From: an uncultured Muribaculaceae bacterium
GTDB lineage: Bacteria; Bacteroidota; Bacteroidia; Bacteroidales; Muribaculaceae
Direction: 5' to 3'
Assembly: GCA_910579035.1 (NCBI GenBank)
Contig: CAJTSR010000008.1
Location: 1 to 64,000 of the forward strand
DNA: 64,000 bases
Positions 34,768 to 44,078 of this stretch are shown in pieces (position 1 is the stretch's first letter; the number at the start of each line of letters is the position of its first letter). Made by a program: the position numbers and the translations under genes. Below the pieces are notes generated by a model. That model saw nothing but the letters and a program-made list of their open reading frames with translations, made no database searches and was not told the origin of the DNA.

Positions 34768-34815
34768 ATGTCTGCAAGAGAGAACTATAATTAACCCTAT
34801 TTATTAACTTTATTA

Positions 34816-36600
34816 ATGACAGAATTGAAAAATTCCCCCGTTGAAGATTTCGACTGGGACGCCTACGAAAACGGCGAAAGCACCGGCGCAAAATCGCGCG
34901 AAGAGCTTACGCACGCCTATGAGGAATCGCTCAACTCGGTAAAAGACAAAGAAGTAATCGAAGGTACCATCATCGCCCTCAACAAGCGCGAAGCAGTGGT
35001 TAACATCGACTACAAATCGGACGGCATCATTCCGATGAGCGAGTTCCGCTACAACCCCGACATCAAAATCGGCGACAAAGTGGAAGTGTTCATCGAAAAC
35101 CAGGAAGACAAGAAAGGCCAGCTGATTCTTTCTCACAAGAAAGCCCGCGCTTCTCGCTCCTGGGAACGCATCAACGCCGCCCTCGAAAACAACGAAATCA
35201 TCAAGGGCTTCATCAAATGCCGCACCAAGGGCGGTATGATTGTAGATGTATTCGGCATCGAAGCCTTCCTCCCCGGCTCGCAGATCGACGTTAAGCCTAT
35301 CCGCGACTACGACGTATTCGTCGGCAAGACAATGGAATTCCGCGTGGTTAAAATCAACGAAGAATTCCGCAACGTGGTTGTATCCCACAAAGCACTCATC
35401 GAAGCCGAACTCGAGCAGCAGAAACGCGAAATCATCTCCAAGCTCGAAAAAGGCCAGGTACTCGAAGGCACTGTCAAGAACATCACCTCCTACGGCGTGT
35501 TCATCGACCTCGGCGGTGTCGACGGCCTTATCCACATCACCGACCTTTCGTGGGGCCGCGTAAGCCACCCCAGCGAAGTGGTATCGCTCGACCAGAAGCT
35601 CAACGTCGTTATCCTCGACTTCGACAACGACAAGAAGCGCATCGCTCTCGGTCTGAAGCAGCTCCACCCCCATCCCTGGGACGCTCTCGATCCCGAACTG
35701 AAGGTTGGCGACAAGGTTAAGGGCAAAGTAGTGGTTATGGCCGACTACGGCGCATTCCTCGAAGTAGCACCCGGCGTGGAAGGTCTTATCCACGTAAGCG
35801 AAATGTCGTGGAGCCAGCACCTGCGCAGCGCTCAGGAATTCCTCAAGATCGGCGACGAAATCGAAGCCGTTATCCTGACCCTCGACCGCAACGACCGCAA
35901 GATGAGCCTCGGTATCAAGCAGCTTAAGAGCGATCCTTGGGAAAATATCGACACCAAGTATCCTATCGGCAGCCGCCACACAGCAAAGGTTCGCAACTTC
36001 ACCAACTTCGGCGTGTTCGTAGAAATCGAAGAAGGTGTAGACGGTCTTATCCACATCTCCGACCTTTCTTGGACAAAGAAAATCAAACACCCCAGCGAAT
36101 TTACACAGGTGGGTGCCGACATCGAAGTGGAAGTACTCCAGATCGACAAGGACAACCGCCGTCTGAGCCTCGGCCACAAGCAGCTTGAGGAAAATCCCTG
36201 GGACGTATTTGAAGGCATCTTCACCGTTGGTTCCGTACACGAAGGCACCATCGTTGAAATGCTCGACAAGGGCGCAGTAGTAGCTCTTCCCTACGGTGTG
36301 GAAGGCTTCGCAACTCCCAAGCACCTCGCCAAGGAAGACGGAAGCCAGGCCAAGGTTGAAGAAAAGCTCAACTTCAAGGTTATCGAATTCAACAAGGACA
36401 GCAAGCGAATCATCCTTTCGCACAGCCGCACTTTCGAAGACGAAGCACGCGCAGAAAAGACAGCAGAACGCAAACCCAAACGCCCCGCTGCCAAGAAACC
36501 CGCTGCCGAAGAAGCCGCAACAGCTGCAACTCCTCTGGAACGCACCACTCTGGGCGACCTCGAAGCTCTCGCAGCTCTCAAGGAAAAACTCTCGAAATAA
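34816..36600 (+). CDS. rpsA: 30S ribosomal protein S1
   Basis: This 594-residue protein has six S1 RNA-binding domains beginning near residues 45, 125, 210, 295, 380 and 470. Examples are LEGTVKNITSYGVFIDLGG and TAKVRNFTNFGVFVEIEEG. S1 helps mRNA bind the small subunit. It is longer than E. coli S1 (557) because of a basic/Ala-rich C-terminal tail (KRPAAKKPAAEEA). Codon use is biased as expected for high expression. It has its own consensus promoter and a strong terminator. Confidence 0.97.
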   Translation: MTELKNSPVEDFDWDAYENGESTGAKSREELTHAYEESLNSVKDKEVIEGTIIALNKREAVVNIDYKSDGIIPMSEFRYNPDIKIGDKVEVFIENQEDKKGQLILSHKKARASRSWERINAALENNEIIKGFIKCRTKGGMIVDVFGIEAFLPGSQIDVKPIRDYDVFVGKTMEFRVVKINEEFRNVVVSHKALIEAELEQQKREIISKLEKGQVLEGTVKNITSYGVFIDLGGVDGLIHITDLSWGRVSHPSEVVSLDQKLNVVILDFDNDKKRIALGLKQLHPHPWDALDPELKVGDKVKGKVVVMADYGAFLEVAPGVEGLIHVSEMSWSQHLRSAQEFLKIGDEIEAVILTLDRNDRKMSLGIKQLKSDPWENIDTKYPIGSRHTAKVRNFTNFGVFVEIEEGVDGLIHISDLSWTKKIKHPSEFTQVGADIEVEVLQIDKDNRRLSLGHKQLEENPWDVFEGIFTVGSVHEGTIVEMLDKGAVVALPYGVEGFATPKHLAKEDGSQAKVEEKLNFKVIEFNKDSKRIILSHSRTFEDEARAEKTAERKPKRPAAKKPAAEEAATAATPLERTTLGDLEALAALKEKLSK

Positions 36601-36619
36601 TCATATTTCACCATACACA

Positions 36620-36654
36620 AATAGCCTGCTCCACTCGGCGCAGGCTATTTTTAT
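36620..36654 (+). terminator. Terminator after rpsA
   Basis: Arms ATAGCCTGC (36621-36629) and GCAGGCTAT (36640-36648), then TTTT. Perfect 9-base stem. Confidence 0.85.
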
Positions 36655-36727
36655 ATACCTGCGCGCGAACAATCCGGCTCGGTCACTTGTTTATACAACA
36701 AAACCAAAACGTTTACAAACTACCTAT

Positions 36728-37309
36728 ATGGAACAGAAAAGTATCAAAGGAACAAGAACCGAACATAATCTCCTTGCATCATTCGCCGGAGAAAGCCAGG
36801 CTCGCTCACGCTACACCCTCTTCGCTGCCAAGGCTCGCGAGGAAGGTTACGAACAGATAGCTGCCGTATTCCTCGAAACAGCCGAACAGGAACTCAGCCA
36901 CGCCCGCCAGTTCTTCTCGCTCCTCGAAGGCGGCACAGTGGAAATCACTGCCGCATATCCTGCCGGCGTAGTAGCCGACACCAAGACCAACCTTGCCGAA
37001 GCCGCCGCAGGCGAACGCGAGGAATGGGGCGAACTATACGAAAACTTCGCCAAGACAGCCCAGGAAGAAGGATTCCCCCAGATTGCAAATCTCTACCGCC
37101 TCATAGCCAAGGTGGAACAGATGCACGAAGCCCGCTACATCAAGCTGATGGAGCGCCTCGAATCGGGCACGGAATTTGAAGAAGAAGAGCCTGTCGAATG
37201 GTACTGCCGCCGATGCGGATTCACCATCACGGCCAAGGCCGCGCCCAAGCGCTGCCCGGTATGCGGCATGGACCAGGGCTGGTTCCAGCGCAAGGCCAAC
37301 AACTACTAA
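36728..37309 (+). CDS. Rubrerythrin
   Basis: This 193-residue diiron protein reduces hydrogen peroxide, protecting the anaerobe from oxygen. It has the ferritin-like helical bundle with E and H ligands (LASFAGESQARSRYTLFA; ETAEQELSHARQFF; RLIAKVEQMHEARY) and a C-terminal rubredoxin domain with two CxxC pairs (WYCRRCGF and RCPVCGM). ATG36728 matches family starts; the frame is open upstream through rpsA only. It stands between two terminators, so it is monocistronic. Confidence 0.96.
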   Translation: MEQKSIKGTRTEHNLLASFAGESQARSRYTLFAAKAREEGYEQIAAVFLETAEQELSHARQFFSLLEGGTVEITAAYPAGVVADTKTNLAEAAAGEREEWGELYENFAKTAQEEGFPQIANLYRLIAKVEQMHEARYIKLMERLESGTEFEEEEPVEWYCRRCGFTITAKAAPKRCPVCGMDQGWFQRKANNY

Positions 37310-37328
37310 CTCTTACACATACCATTAT

Positions 37329-37369
37329 CAGGAGGCAGGAACCCGCGGGCTCCTGCCTCCTGATTTTTT
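37329..37369 (+). terminator. Terminator after rubrerythrin
   Basis: Arms CAGGAGGCAGGA (37329-37340) and TCCTGCCTCCTG (37351-37362), then ATTTTTT. Perfect 12-base stem. Confidence 0.9.
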
Positions 37370-37458
37370 GTTCGTTAGCCATGTCCCTAACTTATGAAAA
37401 GCAGCGAGCCTGCCCCGCGCTTTCACGCAGACAGACTCGCAAACAGGCCAGACCCGCC

Positions 37459-37761
37459 TTAACCGCAGTAGTGCTCCTTTACCGCCTTCTTGAACTCCTC
37501 GAACACAGGATAGAAGTCGGAGAAGATGGCGCTGTCGTCGGCACATTTCTTAAGCACATGGTGCAGCAGGCGGATAGCGACTGCAAGCTCCTTGGCGTGT
37601 TTTTCAGAAATATCGCCCTTGGCAGCGATAGTCTGTGCCATAAGGGCGATATCATGATGGCCGCCGAAGTTAAAGTCCATAACCTCGCGGATTTTTCCAT
37701 CTTTCACCTCGCTGACATTGAAGTGATAGGAGTGCTTTTCCTTGTTGCATTTACAATCCAT
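37459..37761 (-). CDS. Small conserved-looking protein, 100 residues, unknown function
   Basis: The protein starts MDCKCNKEKH and ends EHYCG. It is largely helical (AKELAVAIRLLHHVLKKC) with several His and Cys residues (FGGHHDIALM). No known motif. It has no signal peptide. It is the only minus-strand gene between rubrerythrin and the His-rich secreted gene. I do not recognise the family. Confidence 0.65.
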   Translation of the reverse strand: MDCKCNKEKHSYHFNVSEVKDGKIREVMDFNFGGHHDIALMAQTIAAKGDISEKHAKELAVAIRLLHHVLKKCADDSAIFSDFYPVFEEFKKAVKEHYCG

Positions 37762-37921
37762 AGTCTAAAATATATTGTATGATTATTTTGTCTTGCATAT
37801 TGACTAACAAACACAAGCTCCGACAGTTCTGAATCGTAACATTCATTAGTTGCTTTTATAAGGACTTCACATTGCAACCTGCGCAACTCTGGTTTCGTCC
37901 TGCTCGGCAAAATCAAAAAAA

Positions 37922-37954
37922 TTTGTTTTTGCGCTCGACTAATTCGTATCTTTG
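37922..37954 (+). promoter_or_regulatory. Promoter for the His-rich gene
   Basis: TTTG (37922-37925), 21 bases, TATCTTTG (37947-37954). The predicted transcript starts within about 6 bases of ATG37967, giving another short leader. Confidence 0.7.
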
Positions 37955-37966
37955 CAGCTTGAAAAG

Positions 37967-38314
37967 ATGAGGCTGCAAAAATTACAGAACATAAGTCGGG
38001 CATTGCTGCTTATTTTCGCATTTTTCTATTGCGGAAACACTCTTTTCATACATAGCCACAGCCTGCTCGATGGCGAGCGAGTGGTTCACTCCCACCCCTA
38101 TCTTCCCGGAGGCCAGCACAGCCACAGCCCCGAAGCATTGACTGGCCTCGCATTGCTGAATGCGGCTTTCGGAGCCATGGTGGGCGCCAAGTCGCCCGTC
38201 ATCAGGAAGCCGCATCTAAGCTCATCGAAGATATGCGCCGCATACTCTGCCGTGCTTACATATGCTCCGGCCATACGCATAGCCGGGCGCGCACCTCCTG
38301 CAAGTGATTTCTAA
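37967..38314 (+). CDS. His-rich small secreted protein, probably metal-linked
   Basis: This 115-residue protein has an N-terminal hydrophobic segment (SRALLLIFAFFYCGNTLF) followed by clustered histidines: HSHS, HSHP, QHSHSP. That pattern fits a periplasmic or membrane-anchored metal-binding protein. The basic C-terminal third has no motif. I chose ATG37967 rather than the TTG at 37952, which lies inside the -7 box. It is followed 76 bases later by a TonB-dependent receptor, suggesting a metal-uptake unit. No direct evidence for the metal. Confidence 0.65.
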   Translation: MRLQKLQNISRALLLIFAFFYCGNTLFIHSHSLLDGERVVHSHPYLPGGQHSHSPEALTGLALLNAAFGAMVGAKSPVIRKPHLSSSKICAAYSAVLTYAPAIRIAGRAPPASDF

Positions 38315-38390
38315 ATAATTTTTTCAAGAATTTTTTTATCGGCATTTGGCAATATCTGTCAAACGTCTAATCACTTGTAAACCAATTTTT

Positions 38391-40688
38391 ATGCTTAAAT
38401 ACATATTGGTGTTGGCGCTCGCTGTGGCGTCGGCACTCGGCGCTTCCGCACAGGCGGCAAGCGACACACATCTCGTGGGCCACGTGATCGACAAGGAAAC
38501 CGGCGAACATCTTCCGTTCTACATCATAAAACTCAGCGGCACGTCTAAGGCCGGCACCGTGTCGGACGCCTCAGGACACTACACTTTCCGCCATCTCGCG
38601 CCGGGAAAATACACCGTGGAGGCGTCGTACACCGGCTACAAGACACAGACACGCCATATCGACCTTAAAGCAGGCACAACCACGGAGCTTAATTTCGATG
38701 TCGAGCCCGACGCGATGATGCTCGACCAAGTGGTGGTGACAGGCAGCAAAAGCGAGCTTAAACGCCGCCACAGCCCGGCTCTGGTGAGCGTGGTCGACGA
38801 CCGCATTTTCAAACTCGTGAATGCCTGCTCGCTCGCCGACGGCCTCAACTACCAGCCGGGAGTGCGCGTGGAGAACGACTGCCAGAACTGCGGTTTCACC
38901 CAGGTGCGAATAAACGGTCTTGACGGCCATTACTCGCAGATACTGATGAATTCCCGCCCGGTGTTCTCGGCTCTTGCCGGAGTGTACGGGCTCGAACAGA
39001 TTCCGGCCAATATGATACAGCGGGTGGAGGTGATGCGCGGAGGCGGCTCGGCCCTGTTCGGCTCGTCGGCAGTGGGCGGAACCGTGAATATAATAACCAA
39101 AGACCCCGAAACAAACTATGCCGAGGCGAGCCACACGGTACAGTCGATAGGCATAAGCGGAGCACTCGACAATAACACCACCGTCAACGCCTCCGTGGTG
39201 GGCCACAACAATCAGATCGGCCTTATGGTATACGGACAGAACCGCGCACGCGACGGTTACGACCACGACGGCGACGGTTTCACCGAAATACCGAAGCTTA
39301 AGAGCCAGACTCTCGGCCTGCGAGGAAATATGCGTACCACACCCGACTCACGCATCACCATAGAGTACCACGGCACCCACGAGTTCCGCCGAGGCGGCGA
39401 CAAGCTTGACCAACCGGCGCATATGGCCATGGTGGCCGAACAGGTAGAGCACTACATCAACGGCGGCGAGGCGGCCTTCGACCTATGGAGCAGCGAGCGC
39501 GACAACCATCTGAATGTTTTCACGGCCCTCAATTCAACAAACCGCCAGAGTTACTACGGCAGCGAGATGGACCCCAACGCCTATGGGCGTACCAAGGACC
39601 TCGTGGTAAGCGCGGGCGCGCAGTGGAACCACTCGTTCAAGCGCCTGTGGTTCATGCCGTCGGAACTTGTGGCAGGACTTGAGTACAACCACAACTACCT
39701 CCACGACGTGACCGTGGGTTATGACCACGATATAGCGCAGCGGGTGAACATATACAGTGCTTATGCCCAGAACGAATGGCGCGACAACCGCTGGGGATTC
39801 CTCGTGGGCGCCCGCATTGACAAGCATTCGATGATACACAATCCTATTGTGTCGCCCCGCGTGAACATACGGTTCAACCCGTCGGAAAAAGCCAACTTCC
39901 GCCTCTCATACTCCACCGGTTTCCGTTCGCCGCAGGCATACGACGAGGATTTCCATATCGCAATCGTAGGAGGCGAACGAGTGGTGACTGTTCTGGCGCC
40001 CGATCTGAAGCAGGAAAGCAGCAACAGCATAAGCGGCTCGGCCGACTTCTACCACCGCTTCGGCACGGTGCAGGCCAATCTAATGGTGGAAGGCTTCTTC
40101 ACCGACCTGCGCGACGTGTTCGCCATAAGGCAGCTCGACCATACCGACGCAGTCGGCAACGCCGTTCAGGAACGCTACAACGGCTCTGGAGCGCGCGTGG
40201 CCGGTTTAAATATAGAGGCTCGCGCCGCAGCCGCCAAATGGCAGGTGCAGGCAGGCATCACATGGCAGCAGAGCCGCTATAAAAAGCCCGAGCAATGGAG
40301 CGAAAATCCCGATGTGGCACCGGTAAAAAAGATGTTCCGCACTCCCGACCTATATGGATTCCTGACAGCCAACTACGACATCGACCGCCACTGGCACGCA
40401 TCGCTATCAGGCACATACACCGGCTCTATGGCCGTGCAGCACCTGGCAGGCTCGGGTACACCGGTCGACCGCCTCGTGAACACACCCGACTTTTTCGACC
40501 TCAGCGCAAAAGTAACCTACGAGGTAAACATATTCCATACCGCATGCGTAGAAATCGGAGCGGGCATCATGAACATATTCAACAGCTACCAGCGCGATTT
40601 CGACCAAGGCTATCTGCGCGACTCAGGCTATATATACGGCCCGATGACGCCTCGCAGCCTTATGGCATCAGTGAAACTGCACCTGTAG
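38391..40688 (+). CDS. TonB-dependent outer-membrane receptor
   Basis: This 765-residue protein has a signal peptide, a carboxypeptidase-regulatory-like domain (HVIDKETGEHLPFYIIKLSG, about 24-105), a plug (DQVVVTGSKSELKRRHSP to GGTVNIITKDP) and a 22-strand-type barrel ending MASVKLHL. It imports a substrate with TonB energy. The plug contains NDCQNCGFTQVRINGLDGHYSQILMN in segments, with two Cys. The layout resembles BtuB/CirA-like siderophore or metal receptors rather than SusC. The His-rich gene upstream suggests a metal or metal complex. ATG38391 is chosen because it begins the signal peptide. Confidence 0.92.
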   Translation: MLKYILVLALAVASALGASAQAASDTHLVGHVIDKETGEHLPFYIIKLSGTSKAGTVSDASGHYTFRHLAPGKYTVEASYTGYKTQTRHIDLKAGTTTELNFDVEPDAMMLDQVVVTGSKSELKRRHSPALVSVVDDRIFKLVNACSLADGLNYQPGVRVENDCQNCGFTQVRINGLDGHYSQILMNSRPVFSALAGVYGLEQIPANMIQRVEVMRGGGSALFGSSAVGGTVNIITKDPETNYAEASHTVQSIGISGALDNNTTVNASVVGHNNQIGLMVYGQNRARDGYDHDGDGFTEIPKLKSQTLGLRGNMRTTPDSRITIEYHGTHEFRRGGDKLDQPAHMAMVAEQVEHYINGGEAAFDLWSSERDNHLNVFTALNSTNRQSYYGSEMDPNAYGRTKDLVVSAGAQWNHSFKRLWFMPSELVAGLEYNHNYLHDVTVGYDHDIAQRVNIYSAYAQNEWRDNRWGFLVGARIDKHSMIHNPIVSPRVNIRFNPSEKANFRLSYSTGFRSPQAYDEDFHIAIVGGERVVTVLAPDLKQESSNSISGSADFYHRFGTVQANLMVEGFFTDLRDVFAIRQLDHTDAVGNAVQERYNGSGARVAGLNIEARAAAAKWQVQAGITWQQSRYKKPEQWSENPDVAPVKKMFRTPDLYGFLTANYDIDRHWHASLSGTYTGSMAVQHLAGSGTPVDRLVNTPDFFDLSAKVTYEVNIFHTACVEIGAGIMNIFNSYQRDFDQGYLRDSGYIYGPMTPRSLMASVKLHL

Positions 40689-40702
40689 CCCGCTGGCCGC
40701 AA

Positions 40703-41173
40703 TCAGACCTTTACGAGCGTGACGAAGCTGTAGCCTTCGCCACGCTCTATCTTTTCAACGCGGTAGTCGTCGAGAGGAATCGCGGGAAAATATGTGTCGG
40801 GGGCTTCGGCCTCGGCGTCGACAACCGTAAGTTCGAGCACGTCGGCCTTGGCAAGAGCCTGCGCATAAATCTGGCCACCGCCTATGACGAAGGTATCGCC
40901 CGGCCCGTCGGCGGCAAGAGCAAGCGCGGCCTCCAACGACGGCGCCACCTCTATGCCGGGAGCAGTATAAGCGGCATTGCGCGACACCACTATGTTGCGG
41001 CGCCCCGGAAGAGCGCCCTTGGGCAGCGACTCGAAGGTTCGCCTGCCCATCACCAGGGTATTGCCTATGGTAAGCGCCTTAAACCGGCACAAATCGTCTT
41101 TAATATAAAAAAGAAGGTCGCCGCCTCGGCCTATGGCCCCCCGGCGGTCTATCGCAACTATTATACAAAGCAT
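40703..41173 (-). CDS. folA: Dihydrofolate reductase
   Basis: This 156-residue enzyme reduces dihydrofolate with NADPH. It starts LCIIVAIDRRGAIGRGGDLLFY, with the active-site acid in the helix (KDDLCRFKALTIGN), the cofactor loop (VMGRRTFESLP) and FVIGGGQIYAQAL. It lies after thyA on the same strand, with 186 bases and a repeat between them. The two functions are linked, because thymidylate synthase makes dihydrofolate. Confidence 0.96.
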   Translation of the reverse strand: MLCIIVAIDRRGAIGRGGDLLFYIKDDLCRFKALTIGNTLVMGRRTFESLPKGALPGRRNIVVSRNAAYTAPGIEVAPSLEAALALAADGPGDTFVIGGGQIYAQALAKADVLELTVVDAEAEAPDTYFPAIPLDDYRVEKIERGEGYSFVTLVKV

Positions 41174-41181
41174 TTTTAATT

Positions 41182-41280
41182 GAGTGGGTAGGTGGTTAAG
41201 TAGACAAGTGGTTAAGTGAATAGGTTATTATGTCAGTCTTGTAGGGTCGCGATATATCGCGGCCCCATAGGCGATGGTAT
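41182..41280. repeat. Palindromic intergenic repeat, copy 2 (extended form)
   Basis: Core TGTAGGGTCGCGATATATCG at 41240-41259 then CGGCC (to 41264). Its reverse complement matches copy 1 for about 95 bases, including ATACCATCGCCT on one side and CTATTCACTTAACCACTT-like steps on the other. It lies between folA and thyA. Confidence 0.85.
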
Positions 41281-41359
41281 TTTAATAATGCCGAACGAGA
41301 AATAATGTACGCAAGTTCAGACGAAAATAACGCTGCACGCCCCGTCCCTCCTCATTTCC

Positions 41360-42154
41360 TTAAACGCTTACCTGCGCTTTGATGTGGGGGTGGGGGTCGT
41401 AGCCCTCGAGGGTGAAGTCGGAATATTGGAAGTCGAAGATGCTGTCGACAGCGGGATTTATCACCATTCTTGGCAGCGGTCGAGGCTCGCGGGTCAACTG
41501 CAGGCGGGCTTGGTCGAGATGGTCGAGATAGAGGTGGGCGTCGCCGAGGGTATGCACGAAATCACCGGTCTTAAGACCTGTCACCTGCGCCATCATCTGA
41601 AGCAGCAAGGCATAGGACGCAATGTTGAACGGCACGCCAAGGAAACTGTCGGCACTGCGCTGGTAGAGCTGAAGGCTGAGGCGCCCGTCGGCCACATAGA
41701 ACTGGAAAAAAGCGTGGCAGGGCGGCAGGTTCATATTCGGCAGGTCTGCCACATTCCACGCGCTCACTATGATACGGCGCGAATCGGGATTATGCTTTAT
41801 CGTTTCGACGGCTTCCGCTATCTGGTCGACAGAGCCGCCGACATAGTCGGGCCACGAACGCCACTGATAGCCGTAGATATGGCCGAGATCGCCGTCAGGA
41901 CCGGCCCATTCGTTCCATATCCTCACACCGTTTTCCTGCAGATAGCGCACATTGGTATCGCCGCGCAGAAACCACAGCAATTCGTGTATAATCGACTTGA
42001 GATGCAGCTTCTTGGTAGTGACGAGCGGGAAGCCCTCGTCGAGGTTGAAACGCATCTGGTAGCCGAACACCGATTTGGTGCCGGTGCCGGTGCGATCGGT
42101 TTTCACCACTCCGTGGTCGAGTATATGTTGAAGAAGGTCGAGATATTGTTTCAT
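41360..42154 (-). CDS. thyA: Thymidylate synthase
   Basis: This 264-residue enzyme makes dTMP from dUMP and methylene-tetrahydrofolate. Catalytic C146 is in NLPPCHAFFQFYV. Length equals that of E. coli ThyA. It has the folate and phosphate loops (TDRTGTGTKSVF; DSRRIIVSAWNV). It is 4 bases after DUF2851. Confidence 0.98.
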   Translation of the reverse strand: MKQYLDLLQHILDHGVVKTDRTGTGTKSVFGYQMRFNLDEGFPLVTTKKLHLKSIIHELLWFLRGDTNVRYLQENGVRIWNEWAGPDGDLGHIYGYQWRSWPDYVGGSVDQIAEAVETIKHNPDSRRIIVSAWNVADLPNMNLPPCHAFFQFYVADGRLSLQLYQRSADSFLGVPFNIASYALLLQMMAQVTGLKTGDFVHTLGDAHLYLDHLDQARLQLTREPRPLPRMVINPAVDSIFDFQYSDFTLEGYDPHPHIKAQVSV

Positions 42155-42158
42155 ATGT

Positions 42159-43448
42159 TCAAGGTCTTGCTTTTTTAGCTAAAAGGCGGTGGCCGATGCG
42201 GCAGTAAAGGCACTTGCGCGGCTCGCAGTATGAGCGGCGCAGCTCTATCATGGCCTGACTGGTGAAAGCGTCGCCACAGGCTATGCCTGCAGCCGTGAAT
42301 ATGCGCGTCACCGAGTTGCGCTCCGGCGCCAGCCCTTGCAGCAGCGCCACAGCCCGCTCGCGCATATCGTCGCGCCCGTAAGCCGTGGCATAAGCGTGCA
42401 GCACGGGCACCACCACGTTTATAATCAGAGAACTTACCGAGCTGTCGCTCAAGGCGCGTCCGGCAGGGGCGCTCTCCGTGCCGAAATTATAGCGACGGCT
42501 CCAATAGCCCGATAATTCCACATCAAAGAGCGAGCGCGCCTCGGACTCGGACGACACCCCGAAAATGTTGTACGCAATCGGGAAGCCCGAGGCAACCATG
42601 GCCGCAAGAGTGGCAAGCCTGCGGTGCGGAAAATTCTGCGGCCTCATCCGGGCGGTTTTCCAACCAAGCTGTCGCGGGGCGTCGAGGCCGAACTTGGCCG
42701 CCATAAAGGCGTGTTCCTGCTTGAGGCGCGCTATGTAGTAATTCTCGCCCTTGTCGGCACGCTGCCCGTCGAGAAATCCGGCCTGCCCGAAGAGTATGCC
42801 TTCTATCGTCAAGGAACTGTCGCAATGTTTCAGCAGCATTCGCAGAGGTAGCGAGAGGGCAAGCCTCTCGAACGGCTCCGCATTGGTGCCGAAGCCCAAG
42901 GCCCGTGCCAGTACCACGAATACCGCCGAACCCCAGTCGCCCTCGAAACGCCTCACAAGCTCCGCCACGCGCGCCGACTTGCGGTACAAACGCTCGAAAG
43001 CAAGCGCCGAGAGCCAGTCGGAGATATAGATGGAGGGGCATTGCGGCAAATCAGCCGCGCAGGGAAGCTCCGAAGCCACATTCCCCACCATGGCATCATA
43101 ACGATGCCTGAAATCGGGTGCACACGGCATCAGCAGTTGCGGAATCTCGGTACCGTCGGGGCGGCACACACGTGCGTCGTCGACACCGACCACGTGGAGA
43201 ACCACACTGTCGTATGCACGGTCGGAGGAATGGCCGTGGCGCCCCCAGTCGGAAGCCCGCACATGCAGCTCCACGTTGCCGGCCCACATCCTGTCGCCTA
43301 TTCTCACCTTGGCGTTGAAGAAATCAGGCCCCGACCCGGTATTGGGCAGGCCGGGGTCGAGCACATCGACACGCAGCCCGTCGACCGTCCTCATCATCGA
43401 GGGCGTCCACAGGCGGTGGTGCCATACATAGTGCATCAGTTTCTCCAC
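42159..43448 (-). CDS. DUF2851 family protein
   Basis: This 429-residue protein is of the Bacteroidetes DUF2851 family: it opens with MHYVWHHRLW and has GSGPDFFNAKVRIGDRMWAG and GNVELHVRASDW, then helical regions and the C-terminal Cys cluster (CGDAFTSQAMIELRRSYC then CLYC). The four cysteines near the end might bind zinc. Function is unknown. It lies between ribE and thyA with short gaps, in one transcription unit. Confidence 0.88.
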   Translation of the reverse strand: MEKLMHYVWHHRLWTPSMMRTVDGLRVDVLDPGLPNTGSGPDFFNAKVRIGDRMWAGNVELHVRASDWGRHGHSSDRAYDSVVLHVVGVDDARVCRPDGTEIPQLLMPCAPDFRHRYDAMVGNVASELPCAADLPQCPSIYISDWLSALAFERLYRKSARVAELVRRFEGDWGSAVFVVLARALGFGTNAEPFERLALSLPLRMLLKHCDSSLTIEGILFGQAGFLDGQRADKGENYYIARLKQEHAFMAAKFGLDAPRQLGWKTARMRPQNFPHRRLATLAAMVASGFPIAYNIFGVSSESEARSLFDVELSGYWSRRYNFGTESAPAGRALSDSSVSSLIINVVVPVLHAYATAYGRDDMRERAVALLQGLAPERNSVTRIFTAAGIACGDAFTSQAMIELRRSYCEPRKCLYCRIGHRLLAKKARP

Positions 43449-43462
43449 ACGCCGCCGGGTGC

Positions 43463-44074
43463 TTAGTCTTCTTTCAGTTCGGCCAGACGGGCCAGATATT
43501 TGCCGATGATGTCAAATTCGATATTGACGCGCGTACCGGGCACGATACGGCAGAAATTGGTGTGCTCGAATGTATAGGGGATTATGGCCACACGGAAGCT
43601 CGAGCGCTCGCTGTCGCACACGGTAAGGCTCACGCCATTGACCGTCACCGAGCCTTTCTCGACCGTCATATAACCCTTGGCAGCCATCTGCGGCGACACC
43701 TCGTACTCGAATTTGAAATAACGGCTGCCGTCGGCTTCCTCTACCGATGTGCATACCGCCGTGGTATCGACATGCCCCTGCACTATATGGCCGTCGAGGC
43801 GGCCGTTCATCAGCATGGAGCGCTCGAGGTTCACGAGGTCGCCGGGCGCGAGCTGCCCGATATTGGAGCGGTCGAGAGTTTCCTGTATCGCCGTCACGGT
43901 GTAGCAATTGTCGGGCTTAATGTCTACCACGGTAAGGCATACGCCGTTGTGCGCTACCGACTGGTCGATATGCAGCTCGTCGGCAAACGAGCACCGAACC
44001 GTGAGGTCCACATTGCCGCCTCGGCGTTCAACCGCCGTCACCACGGCTGCTTCTTCTACTATTCCTGAAAACAT
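43463..44074 (-). CDS. ribE: Riboflavin synthase alpha subunit
   Basis: This 203-residue enzyme joins two lumazines into riboflavin. Two repeated lumazine-binding domains are visible: MFSGIVEEAA and the second-domain GHIVQGHVDTT. SVAHNGVCLTV and SVTVNGVSLTV are the paired motifs. It is 4 bases after the GH31 gene and 14 before DUF2851. Confidence 0.95.
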   Translation of the reverse strand: MFSGIVEEAAVVTAVERRGGNVDLTVRCSFADELHIDQSVAHNGVCLTVVDIKPDNCYTVTAIQETLDRSNIGQLAPGDLVNLERSMLMNGRLDGHIVQGHVDTTAVCTSVEEADGSRYFKFEYEVSPQMAAKGYMTVEKGSVTVNGVSLTVCDSERSSFRVAIIPYTFEHTNFCRIVPGTRVNIEFDIIGKYLARLAELKED

Positions 44075-44078
44075 ACTC

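Noticed and set aside
34813..36423. 536-codon minus-strand ORF opposite rpsA
   Set aside because: Mirror of biased rpsA codons; repeats in it only copy the S1 domains.
37704..38003. 99-codon minus-strand ORF between the small protein and the His-rich gene
   Set aside because: It overlaps a consensus promoter and real gene starts on both sides; no motif.
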